Of a stretch of DNA of 64,000 bases, positions 26,901-36,879 are shown piece after piece. Where the stretch lies: positions 306,088-370,087 of the forward strand of contig JAUIRK010000751.1 of NCBI GenBank assembly GCA_030549495.1, read 5' to 3'. The number at the start of each line of letters is the position of its first letter. Position 1 is the first letter of the stretch. Under the pieces are notes generated by a model. That model searched no databases, was not told the origin of the DNA, and saw only the letters and a list, made by a program, of their open reading frames with translations. Source of the DNA: Nectonema munidae. Taxonomy: Eukaryota > Nematomorpha > Nectonematoida > Nectonematidae. A program made the position numbers and the translations under genes.

Positions 26901-27589
26901 AGATAAGAAAAATGAAAATTAATTAATGATTTTATTTAATTAAAAAAATTTTTATGTAGCAAGATTGCACACTTAATTCTCATTTCAATTTATGAAATGT
27001 TATGTCAAAAGTACTGCTTTTGATGCAAAATTTTTTTATACCACACGACTTTTGAATCGGCATAAAGACTTCTATGACAACTAAAAAAAGAATCTGTACT
27101 AATTTCTCACTTCTGGGTCTACGTGCATTTCTTTTGAACAAAATTGTAAGTTTGTAATTTTTAATAGATAACTTGCAAATCTCCTTCCATATTTTCATAA
27201 CTGTTTAAATCAAGACATTTAATGCTGGTGCTTTTAAGAGAGGATTTAGTTTTATCCGCGTGTGAAAATCAAATTATGAATTCCTTCCCTTTTTCAATTT
27301 CACCGTTTGGAATTTGGCACGTAGGGGTATTCTGGCTTCAACAAATCGAATATGCAAAAGTATTAATCAGTTTAGGTTTTATAACCGCCGTTAACGACGT
27401 TTGGTTGTGAAAGATATCGTTGGTTTCCGTTTTTAGCGAAGTAATTCTAATGTGTGAGTTCATGCAAAAGTGTATTAAATAATACAGTGTTCGCATCAAA
27501 GCTGCTTTCATTTGAGGAATACGAAGAGAGAATAGAAGGTGAGGCAGTCCCGGAATTCTTCGGAAATTCGTTTTCTTCGTCTAAGCAGT
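20958..27589 (-). CDS. Unknown host protein, five phase-matched exons
   Basis: Exons in coding order: 27589-27486, 26574-26423, 23870-23376, 21364-21267 and 21193-20958, with stop at 20958-20960. Each has an AG acceptor and a GT donor (26422: GTACGT; 23375: GTAAGAA; 21266: GTAGGA). The phases 0, 2, 2 and 1 agree across the four joins. The donor of the first exon (GTATTA) is weak. The product is about 360 residues plus an unseen N-terminus: Ser/Asn-rich, then an ACVQCSQTFELFQEM patch, an acidic run and a Lys-rich tail, then a C-terminal Ser/Glu-rich region (SPSSDSEQDCEHEELEEIIS). It looks largely disordered and nuclear in character. I do not recognise the family. The MITE nest lies 75 bp past the stop codon. 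Confidence 0.5.
21440..23370. other. Intron of the unknown gene, no confident feature
   Basis: The intron runs from 21365 to 23375. It contains GC-richer patches near 22590-22700 and 22990-23070. The latter reads on the plus strand as ALCRTCGVDCCEQYIL, slightly like the start of a ZAD zinc-finger domain, but it stops soon after. Nothing firm. Confidence 0.35.
23376..23870 (-). CDS. Main exon of the unknown gene at 21-27.6 kb
   Basis: 495 nt with acceptor CTTTAAG and strong donor AG|GTAAGAA. It encodes 164 complete codons plus split codons at both ends. From the N-terminus: FSKKFVEKHDACVQCSQTF (one CxxC pair), a middle with ELPDISKLYQKWLQ, a Glu/Lys segment, then an acidic run (DECDDDVYGDDDEDE) followed at once by a basic run (KKNVKRKEQKASKLKHKK). 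The acid-then-base pattern suits a nuclear protein or chaperone-like tail, but no known domain is evident. Confidence 0.65.
24350..24490 (+). repeat. Degenerate TTAA MITE, family C
   Basis: Keeps the family C order (AATAGAACTTTATATTTAAAG block, then TTTCTTTAGAC, then TGTCCTACTGGTT) but the terminal TTAACCC and GGGTTAA are eroded. Inside the intron 23871-26422 of the unknown gene. Confidence 0.35.
24509..24655 (-). repeat. tRNA-derived SINE, family 1
   Basis: Minus-strand SINE with B box GGGTTCGATCC (complement near 24590-24600) and A-box-like TGTTGGTTAGATGC. The body ends in CCCCGCTGTACCTTTACC (complement). Well preserved, and the best guide to the family 1 consensus together with the copies at 42933 and 59944. 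Confidence 0.75.
25014..25684. mobile_element. Possible non-autonomous hAT-like element
   Basis: The left end TAGGGTGACTAGACGTCCGG and the right end (reverse complement TAGGGTTGATAGA) are similar. GTCCGGGTTTGTC occurs near both ends (25028 and 25610). Terminal GGGTGACTAGACGTCC sequences are known from several eukaryotic DNA elements. No coding inside and no clear target duplication. Confidence 0.35.
25690..26422. other. Intron sequence, nothing recognised
   Basis: AT-rich part of the intron between exons at 26423 and 23870. No repeat with defined ends seen. Confidence 0.4.
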
Positions 27590-28029
27590 CTAAATAAATA
27601 CAGTTGAGTTTTGTATAAAGTTTTTGATAGGCAGGCAAACGAATCATGTAACTTTGTATAAAGAGCATTACTGTCTAAAAGTGTCATATCGAGTAGTGAA
27701 TTAATGAAATTCATAAGGGGAAGACTGATTTAACGAATTGACTGAAATTTTCAGGGATTTCATGAAATCCAAACTTTCATAATCATAAACATGTATTTAT
27801 TTTGCATACATCGTTATATTGGTCTTACAAACTTCTCTTAATTTCAAACCGTGACATTAAAACCAGGCAGTACTAAGTGTGTATATGCTGTATAAATACA
27901 CTCTTATTTTTTAAAAAATTTGAGTAGTTAAAGTTTCTTACGAAAAATATACTTTCATTACAAACATTTTTTAGATCCTTCTAAATTTTTGGATGTCTTA
28001 TTTTGCATTACTTGGATCTCTCATGATTA

Positions 28030-28346
28030 TGTGCAGAAAAACTCGTTAATCCAATAATGTTATTCACAGCCGAAAATTTAAAAAAAGGTATTCTGATAAT
28101 GAAATTATCGGATATTGAAAAAAGAATGATTTTGCTGTCAAATGTTATGGAGTTAATGGGAAAGCACAATTTAATGAAATATTGCAAATTTAGCCAAAAT
28201 ATTTTACCAAAAACGTAACAAGGTGAATTATTTTTATTAAAAAAATGTTTTCTTTTTATCTTTCCTAATTCTAAGATAAGAAAACTTATTTGTATATAGG
28301 GATAATGAAAGATACGGAAAAAGTCCGGATTAGCGAGGCTCGACCG
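28030..28346. mobile_element. Possible pogo/Tigger-like MITE
   Basis: The right end on the plus strand is GTCCGGATTAGCGAGGCTCG and the left end has CAGAAAAACTCGTTAATCC, which fits loosely as the inverted partner (CGAGCCTCGCTAATCCGGAC). TA follows the right end. TCGAGCCTCGCTAATCC-like ends are known from pogo/Tigger elements. About 315 bp, no transposase. Confidence 0.4.
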
Positions 28347-28349
28347 TAC

Positions 28350-28425
28350 TTTTGAAAACTCTGACACTTGTTGCATTATTAAGGCTGCAGAATCTGGTTC
28401 GGAAAAATGTTTTTCCAAATTATTT
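28350..28425 (-). CDS. Candidate exon, unknown protein
   Basis: 76 nt between an acceptor (CTTCTCAAAG) and donor GTACGG. It encodes NNLEKHFSEPDSAALIMQQV and a few more residues. The phase does not fit directly to the exon at 27589, so an exon between them would be needed, or it belongs elsewhere. The pogo-like repeat begins right at its donor. Confidence 0.3.
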
Positions 28426-28429
28426 CTTT

Positions 28430-29700
28430 GAGAAGATATATTTCTGACTGTTAGAGATTAGTGTTCAGCGATTTTGTTATATAAATAACACCAAATTTTT
28501 GTCATATCACTACCATAATATAATTTTGGATAAAACATTTTTAGAACTTGAATATTTTTCATATTGGTGGCACACTCAACTGGACTCCACTGTTGATTTT
28601 GGCCATTATGTTTGATAAATACTCAACTAATTTCTAAATGGGCTCTAGTGTAAAATATAGGGAACATATTGTCGGGGTAGACAATACTAGACTAGGACTA
28701 GTGTAGAATTAATTAGCATTAGTGTTCGTATTAGAGTTAGTGTGAAAGTTAGGTTTAGAGCTACTGCAATCTTACATACATACTTTATATATTCATTTTT
28801 TGACATTCTTGACAAAAATTCCCCTATTTAATTATACACGTTTACCACAAAAAACAGGTAGACATACACACACATACATACACTCATACAAATTAGTGTT
28901 GAAACGCGGTTATAAAAACCTAGTTTTTAACAGATTTTGAAAATCTTCTTTATTACCGAAAACCGAAACGTATATCCCGTTATTCCAAAAGTACAAACAT
29001 TTCACTTTTAATCGTTTTTATTTCCATATAACTAAAATAATTAATTATTATTTTTTAATTATAAAATTATTTAAAATATTAAAGTAATTTCATGAAGGTT
29101 ATTAAAAATGTAAGAGAATATCCCAAATTAAATTCTAAAAACTTTACTATACTTTTTATAGAAGAATTTGTTGGTAAAGTGATAAAGTTAGCTTTACATT
29201 GTATAATTTGATTGACCAGTAGTCTGCTTTGTATGATTAACCGACATATTATGACTAAAAAGTGTATTGAAAAGTTTTACGTATAATCGCTCATACAGGA
29301 ATCTTTTTTGAAGATTGGATTCCTTTCTAAAAATTGGTTGAAGCTCTACATCCTTTGTAATTTTTTTTTAAGTTTGTATACTCTAATAAATTTATTTTTC
29401 ATGATATGTCATTCGCATTCCGTGGATATGAACGCGTATTTAGTATTCATGAAGCTGGAAAATTCGTAATCGTGCTCAACAAAACATTAAGTGTTTAAAT
29501 CGAAAAAAATTATGCAAAATTTTTATTTCGACTTTGTTCAAATATGCCTGAAAGAACATATAAAGTGATTTATGCTTTCTAAGAATCTAAAGGGGATATT
29601 TTTAGAGAAAAAAGTTAACACGGGGAAAAACGGGAATAAAAATTACAAAATTCAAAATTGATTGATTTCAAGAATGAGAATTTTATCTTTCTAGATTTCA
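28430..29700. other. Intergenic
   Basis: AT-rich, with a short CA/CATA run near 28862-28890. No gene recognised. Confidence 0.45.
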
Positions 29701-29731
29701 GCATGGGGGATTATGGGCAAAGCGCGGGTAA

Positions 29732-30004
29732 ATGCATATGAATCAAATGAAAGAAAGTATACCCTCTTCTCCGGGTGGGTTGCAGTCCATGGAAAAGGAA
29801 GAGGGAGAGGTGTCTTCAAGAGGATTCTCAAACCTGATGCTGTCTTTGGAAAGCTGGAACAAGCGGATCAAGGAAATGCCCTCACTCTCCACAGCTTCGC
29901 AAGGGGCGCCCGAGTCCATCGCCATCTCTTCTGCTCTTCCACTTTCTCGGCCTGTTTTCAGAAAAGACGAAATTCACACAGTACACACTACAGAGTTTGT
30001 GTAG
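29732..30004 (+). CDS. GC-rich exon, unknown product
   Basis: The 29.70-30.11 kb block stands out as GC-rich. An acceptor (CTAGATTTCAG) ends at 29700. The preferred frame runs from ATG 29732 (or 29738) to TAG 30004, 90 codons, with Ser/Glu/Pro-rich sequence (SMEKEEGEVSSRG, LMLSLESWNKRIKEMPSLS). A second plus frame is open from 29713 to 30075 and could arise if 29728-29782 is removed as a short GTAAAT...TTGCAG intron, giving MGDYGQSA then a GKGRGRG-type segment. The minus strand is also open. I cannot decide between frames, and no family is recognised. Confidence 0.4.
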   Translation: MHMNQMKESIPSSPGGLQSMEKEEGEVSSRGFSNLMLSLESWNKRIKEMPSLSTASQGAPESIAISSALPLSRPVFRKDEIHTVHTTEFV

Positions 30005-30520
30005 GAAGGATGCTGCTTATCATAAGCAAACAAAGAGGACTCGCATGCCAACCTTTACCCGTTCGCGTGCTCTGATTGCAAGTATTCTTCACGCTGGCTG
30101 TCCTCGTGCTACTTATGGAATCCTTATGAAATCAAGAGAGAGAACAAGCAGGAGCTGATTCCAAACACACACATATCTGCACTAATTCATTTAAATGGTC
30201 GTCGCGCAGCGCTATAAAACCTTACTGTGCGCAAAAACCTTACTTTGCGCAGGACAGTGGCGCAGCGCTAAAGATCGAACGAAAGGCATATCGATTTTTA
30301 TTTTTGTGAATCATGAAATGGTAAGATGATCGGAAGTGTTACTGGCGAGTTGTGAGTTAGAAATCATCATTATAACGGGGGATTATAACATTTCTAGTGA
30401 CCAACGAATGAAAAATTTTCAATAGAGAGACGATTAATTTTTAAAAAGCTATGCCTGAAGGGGTACAAACATTTTATAAACATTTTAAATCAATTTAATA
30501 AATATACCATTTTTAGGGTA

Positions 30521-30793
30521 ATGTTGCACAATCCGTGCATCATCGATAAACGTCTTTATCGATGCAATTGGCTTTTTATCGATGCAATTGGCTTTTTATC
30601 GATGCAATTGGCTTTTTATCGATGCAATTGGCTTTTTATCGATGCAATTGGCTTTTTATCGATACAATTGGCTTTTTTTCGATGCAATTGGCTTTTTATC
30701 GATGCACGGATAGTACCGTGCATCTCTCCGTGCATCGATAAAAAGCCAATTGCATTGGAAAGATGTTTATCGATGCACGGATAGTGCAGCATT
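30521..30793. mobile_element. Fold-back element with internal 20-bp repeats
   Basis: Terminal inverted repeats of about 35 bp: ATGTTGCACAATCCGTGCAT at the left and, read inward from the right, ATGCTGCACTATCCGTGCAT, each followed by (CAT)CGATAAAC and TCTTT. Between them lie seven 20-bp units (30561-30700). A reversed single unit sits near 30737-30755. No open frame of meaning and no clear target duplication. It can form a long hairpin. Confidence 0.65.
30561..30700 (+). repeat. Seven tandem 20-bp units
   Basis: Unit GATGCAATTGGCTTTTTATC. Five copies are identical and two differ by one base (A in the sixth unit's GATACAATTG, T in its TTTTTTTC end). Each unit and its junction carry two palindromes, CAATTG and ATCGAT, so every unit can pair with a reversed copy. 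Confidence 0.9.
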
Positions 30794-30794
30794 T

Positions 30795-31150
30795 TTGGCA
30801 ATTATATTTTGTCTTTTTGCAATTCTATTTTGTCCTTTTGTAATTCTATTTTGTCTTTTTGCAATTCTATTTTGTCCAATTTGTCTTTTTGAAATTCAAT
30901 TTTGTCCTTTTGCAATTCTATTTTGTCCTTTTGCAATTCTATTTTGTCTTTTTGCAATTATATTTTGTCTCTTTTCAATTGTATTTTGTCTCTTTGAAAT
31001 TGTATTTATCTTTTTTACTAGTTTGTCTCTTTGCAATTGTATTTGTCTTTTTGTAATACTATTTAATTTTTTTGTACTACTATTTTGTCTTTTTGCAATA
31101 CTATTTTGCCTACTTTGTCTTTTTGTAATTCTCTTTGCTTCAACTTTTTT
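30795..31150 (+). repeat. Degenerate ~21-bp minisatellite
   Basis: About 15 diverged units of the type TTTGCAATTCTATTTTGTCC. Translation yields a meaningless Phe/Leu/Cys-rich frame (FCLFAILFCPF repeated), so the open frames across it are not genes. It starts at the edge of the fold-back element. Confidence 0.85.
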
Positions 31151-31760
31151 TAAATTTTAGTTTTTCATTTGTTATATTCATATTACTTTGACATGTATTA
31201 TTTTTAATTTTTGATATTTTGACTAATTACAGAGTCAACTTTTTTAATTCTCTTTTTTAACTAATCAAAATAATATGAAAAAAGTAAAAATTTTAAATTT
31301 AGCATTTGTAAAAGAATGAAGGAAAAGAAGATTAATTTGCGAAATAATTAAAAATTGAAATACTTTAGTTTCTGATTTTTTGCAAAAAATAAAAAAATTT
31401 CATCGGGTTAATACCCAAAATATAAAAAAATTAAAAACTTTAATACATAAATATAATTACAACTTCTTTTGAACATAAATATCAAAATCTTCAAGTAATA
31501 AACTATATATCATCTATTCATAACGCATTCAAGGTTCGTGAGCACACAACATATTCTGGAAGCTTGTTCTAATCTAAGTTCAAAGACCGACTTTCTTTTG
31601 TTATAATTTATTTTTTCTCAAAAAAGATGGAAAGCGCAAAAAAGTGGTTGAATGTGTTTGCTTTGAAGAAGCATTTTTAGTTTAGGAATTGCGTGATAAC
31701 ATATGAAATTTGTTTCAATTTAAATTAGCGTACTTTTAAATCAGATTATTTGCCTCCAAA

Positions 31761-32245
31761 AAATTTTTTTTTTCAATGAAGGGGGGGGGGTTTTTTTTGT
31801 TAACTTTTTAAGTGAGATTTTGTTTTTCAAGGAGTTTTAATTTTTTATAGGTGGGTTTTTTTTTTAAAAAAAAATTTTGGGGGTTTTTTTTTTTTTTTTT
31901 TTTGGAGTATTTTTTTTATATTATTTTTTTTTTTGTATTACCCCAAAAATTTATTTTTTTTTTTATTTAAACAATATTTTTGTTTTAGGGTAAACTTTTC
32001 TTTGAAAGGGAATTTTTTCCTTTCCCCCCCGGCATTAAATTTAAAAAACCCTTTCTCTAAATTAAAAAGAGTGGTTTGGTGTTTTTAAGATTGTTAAATT
32101 TTTTTTTAAAAAATATTATTTATTTATATTTTTTTTTGTCTATAAAAATAAATAAATAAAAAAAAAAAAGGAAAGGTGTAAATTAAAAAAAAAAAGGAAA
32201 GGTTTAAAAAATTTAGACTCCTCAAAAAGGGAGAAAGGGGGGGAG
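31761..32245. repeat. Homopolymer-rich low-complexity tract
   Basis: Runs of T, A and G dominate (for example T runs at 31880-31903 and G-rich 32230-32252). Normal sequence resumes on both sides. This looks like slippage-prone DNA or a weak assembly consensus. Confidence 0.7.
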
Positions 32246-32259
32246 GGGGAGGGGGGTGA

Positions 32260-33262
32260 AATTTGAAGATGATAATTATCCGCATAGTTAAATAAAAAGA
32301 AAAGAGATCGCAATTAAACCAGATCTGGAGTTTCAAAAGAGCGAAATTTTAATTTTGAATAGGAAAAATATAACGTGTTTTTGGTAAATGTCTAAGTTGA
32401 TTCAAATCACTCCAAAGAATATTTGCTGATTATTATTATAGATAAAAATGATATTTCTCTTTATTGATGAACATCTGTTATCTCTAATCTCACAAAAGCT
32501 TGAAATAGGCCTTTAAAACGTAGTATTAAGAGATAGTTCCAAATCAGATACATTTACAGAAATCAAAAGATGTACGAAGAAAAAGAACAGTTAAAATCAA
32601 TAAAGTCTCATTTTGAATTTTAATACCACTTGTTCTAAAACACGTTAAAAGTCTTATTTTATAAAGTTTCTGTAAAAGATGCTCAAGTTATTAGGTCAAC
32701 AAAGGTCAACTTTTTTATTAAAAGGTCACATTTTTTAATAGTCCATTTTTTGTAAAAAAATTTAACAAGTTTACAAACAAAGAACAAGTATTTAACAATT
32801 TTGTAATTGCTTTTATATACTGAAGAGTTCATAAAGCAACTAAAAAATGTATATCATTTTATATTTATTGGACAAATCATTTTTAATATAGATAAAAATT
32901 TTGATTCATCCATTCTGGAACATAGAACGTATCTTCGAATATTACAATGAAAGATGCCTTTGAAATATAGAGAAAAATCAAATTTGAAGATACTATATGT
33001 GGTATAAATAAGGAACATATTAAAAAAAAGAAATATAACTCTTCTCTAGCACAGGCAACAGACAAGGGAAAGATAAATTCCAGTGATTAAAAAGTGAGGT
33101 AGACGCCTTTTCAAAAGAGAATACTCTAAATATTACATGATATCTTTATAATTGACAAAAGTGATTATAGAATAATTTTTAGGACAATTTTTGAAGGATT
33201 TATAGATCAACATTTAGAAATTTTAACTGACCAACACAATCTATACTTAATAATAATAATAA
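32260..33262. other. Intergenic
   Basis: No gene or defined repeat recognised. Confidence 0.4.
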
Positions 33263-33263
33263 C

Positions 33264-33412
33264 GGTAAAGATACTACTTTAGAGTGTTTTGATGGACACG
33301 GTGCAATTGAACCGCTTGTATCGAATTATGAGCAAAAGAAGGCTTGGGGCTGGATCGAACACGAAGCCTTGGCGTATCGAAGCAGTCTTAACCCCGATTC
33401 CTTTACAAGCCT
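33264..33412 (-). repeat. tRNA-derived SINE, family 1, diverged copy
   Basis: Keeps GATCGAACACGAAGCC (B-box complement), ATCGAATTATGAGCAAAAG and GGTGCAATTGAACCGCTTG body blocks in family 1 order. More diverged than the copies at 24.5 and 59.9 kb. Confidence 0.6.
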
Positions 33413-33419
33413 AATAAAG

Positions 33420-34190
33420 TTATTCTTTGAGAAGCACGATTGCTACCCTTCTAATAATTTGCATCTAAATTCACATTTTCGTGTTAAACGAAAAATCATA
33501 ATGGATTGAAAGTAAGTATATATTTTTACGTAGTAGAATCTTATCGTTGTAGTAAATTTTTACTCTAACCCAAAGATAAAAACATCAAGAATGTCATTAA
33601 ATCGTGGAGAAAAAAGTTGTTATAATTACAAATTTTATTTGAGAATATCAGTGTTGAAAAAAATAAATCTAAATGTAATCAAAACTAGAGTGTTTTTATT
33701 CTTTATAATAAACTGATTTGAGACATTTTTTGATCTAAAAAATTTGATTTGTTAAAGGAAATTTACTAAAAAGATTTCTACTATCAAAAACAAAGATAAA
33801 GTTACTTGTCATATTTCCCCAATAATGGTTATGTTATGATAATAAATCAATTGAACGAATTATATTTCAAATAAATTAATGTCAAATTAACAAATTTGCT
33901 TTCAATATATAAAAGTTCAGAGTGGGGAAACTGATACAGGGAGGAGGGGCAAAATTTATTTTAATGGGACCGGGTCTATAAGAAAGTATATACATTTATA
34001 TGTATCAAGGGAGTTTAAGGGGGAGGCAAAATAAATCCCAGGGGCTAACCCTGGCAAAAGGTTCTAAAATTTTACACATAAGGCATATTTAGAAATTGGT
34101 TGAGCACTTGTCAACTGTTATGCAAATTGAGGGAAAAAATTGAATGGTCAAAAGGAGGAGTAGAGTGGATTTAGGAAGATAAGGAAAAGG
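33420..34190. other. Intergenic, with a G-rich patch
   Basis: 33920-34060 is G-rich (GGGAGGAGGGGCAAAATTTA, then GGGGGAGGCAAAATAAATCC), resembling debris of the G-run-bearing hAT family, but no ends or target duplication can be set. Confidence 0.3.
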
Positions 34191-34195
34191 ATTAC

Positions 34196-34388
34196 ATTCC
34201 ATCTCGGGCATACTGTGGCTTTTTCTCGCTCTAGAAACTCCAGCAGCTTGCACATCTTCCAAGTGCTTCCACGTCACCAGAACTTGGTCAGAGTGAGACA
34301 TCAAGGCAAACGACTTTTCATTGCCCGTCGCTTGACTTTCATCAAATGTCAGTTGGTAGTTTTGTATGTTCACTGGAAAGTTACACTT
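34196..34388 (-). CDS. Candidate host exon, unknown protein
   Basis: 193 nt, less AT-rich than its surroundings, with a strong acceptor (GTCCTTTCAG before 34388) and donor GTAATCC. It encodes 64 codons: KCNFPVNIQNYQLTFDES, then FALMSHSDQVLVTWKHLED and SRARKSHSMPEME. The mix of buried and charged residues looks like a folded domain, but I do not recognise it. Neighbouring exons were not found. Without the donor the frame runs on to 34089 with a hydrophobic, less convincing end. Confidence 0.5.
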
Positions 34389-34519
34389 CTGAAAGGACAT
34401 GTGTTATTGCAATGTTTACGGCATGAAAAAACTTTACTTCTGCTAAATCTTAAGTTACACTTCTCAAAAAATACTTCTTTGCATTTTTTCGCAGGCAAAA
34501 TTTCAGATTCGTGATGGAA

Positions 34520-36870
34520 ACTGAACCATGTGTAGATCATTTTAAACGTGAAAAATTGGAGTAGAGATAGTATAGAGAGATGCCAAAGTAATATTTCTAT
34601 ACCTTTATCAATTTTAAATTGCTTTTATTCATATGTCATCTTTAAATTTTGTTTTTATCTTTATTCTTAAATCGACAAAAATTTCAATTAAGCTACCCTG
34701 AATTGAAATGTAAATAGTATATACCAAATCTAACTACAATATTTTGTCGAAAACTGTAACAAACTTCCTCTGAAAAATACTTACTATAAATTTCACATTG
34801 AAACGACTTCTTCCATGGTGAACCCATTTCCTCAATTTTTGAAAATATTGCATTAACCATTTAAAGAAATAATAATTCAATTTTTTTATACCATAACTTT
34901 AAAGGTATGAAAGAATTAGTATATTTAGAAATGCCCTTATCATATATTACTTCACAGGTATAAGATGACAAAGTAATAACTATATTGAGGCCTACTTCCG
35001 ATTAAATCACACTTAGTTGGTGCATTCAGTGTTCATTACTATGTGAATTTCTCAGTGACAAGTCCTACACTTTATGGAGGTTTGACAATTAACGAGAAGA
35101 ATGATTCGGAAACATTTCAGGTAATTAAAGTAAGTAGAACATCACAAGATAGTTTATTGTCAAAAAAAATATTATGGTTGCAAATTTTCGGATTGAAAAT
35201 CCTTTAACTGTTGCGAAAATAAACTACGATAAATATAGAGGTTATACATATGCAATATAATTAAAAAAAATATACGAATATATACATTAAAAAAAAAGCA
35301 AGAGTATTATAAATATAGTTGAATATAAGACAATAAAATTTAAAATAAAAATTTGTATATAGTTCAGCCTTCATACACCTCACAAAAGCGATTCTGTTTT
35401 AGATTCAATTCTTGTGTATATGGATTAAAGTTTTGTGGTAACGTAATTTTTTTTACATTTCCAGCAAGATGTTCAATTAAAAAAAAATAATTTCTTAATT
35501 TTTTTTAGAAAAAATTCCTGATCACATTGAATTATTTATCTCTTTTAATCTATAACTCTGTAATTGTTAATATGTTGAGGAAAAATAAGAAGCATTTTTC
35601 AAATAGTATCATAAAATGCGATTGGTTTTTTGAATTTATCTTATGACGTCAAATCATAAGGAAAAACGTGACACTGTTCCTCACCTGTCATATTGAACAA
35701 GCAATGCTTGTATAGAATTCCTATGTGAATTTTAGGCATAAAATTATTTTGGGTAAAAACTTAAATGGGTGTTAAAAAAATTAAAACTACTTTGAGCAAA
35801 ACATATTATCTTGACTTGCAAAGACAAACTAAAGTAGGGTATCGATTTTAAATGAAAACAAAATTAAAAGTAGCCGTTTAAAATATCATCAATGTATTCA
35901 AAAATTCAAAATCATTTTCGATTAAAATTTTGAACATAAAAATTTGAAAATAAAATTTATATGCAATATGCCACGTTAATCAAAATCTAGGACAACGCTT
36001 TACATGATAAATACTCATCAGGGACATCATAATAAACATTCATCTTTTCAGAGACCTTATCCATTTCGAATTAAAATCCCGAATCAAAGAATCGGAAAGG
36101 TTAGTAAATTTTTGTGATACGGTATTCTGATTCTGATACTTAAAAAAAGCACGACTCTTACGAGTACCGAAGAGGATTATTCGCTGCATTGCTAATATCT
36201 ATACCCACATCCACAATTGTGAAAAAAGGGTATGGAAGAAATTTGGTTCTCCTTATATTTTATAAATTAGTTTTCATTCTTAAAAATAATGTGTGTAAAT
36301 TATTTTGCTAATATTTATACAGTTTTCATGATTCTACAGTAGAAATAAGTGGGCTGTATTTTCCCATATTCATTGTTAACCCTCTTCCTAGCAAGTTACT
36401 ATAATTTACGCTATCATTATATTTGAATTAAAATATTTTTAATCAAGTATAAGAATAGAGACACTTGATGTTAAGTATTTTTGAATGCCATTTGGGCTTC
36501 TTTAAATTTTTGGTATAAATAGGCTAATTTAGTAGTATTAGTTTAAATAATTTATGGACTAAATAAATAGTTTATTTTATTTTAGTTATAACTGATAAAT
36601 CTGTGTTAAAATGTGGTAATTGTGTTACAAACAATTACTCTGAAACTGTTCATTTCTCTTGTAGTTTCAAAAGCGCAACTGTAAATTTTTTTTGAGAATG
36701 TTGAAAATATTACCTGCTATACTTCTGATGACTGTTGATTAAAATGTTACATCTCCAAAATGAACATCCCAAAATTCACTTAATACGTTATATCCACCAA
36801 TTACAAATATTAAAACATATTCAAATGATATTATGAATAATTAACTTACATTCATCGATGTGATAGACAA
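34520..36870. other. Intergenic
   Basis: AT-rich with no gene or repeat recognised in 2.3 kb. Confidence 0.4.
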
Positions 36871-36879
36871 TAATCTGGT

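Noticed and set aside
30521-31160. Open frames rich in Phe/Leu/Cys and repeated IDAIGFLS-like units
   Set aside because: They are translations of the 20-bp and 21-bp repeats and have no coding character.
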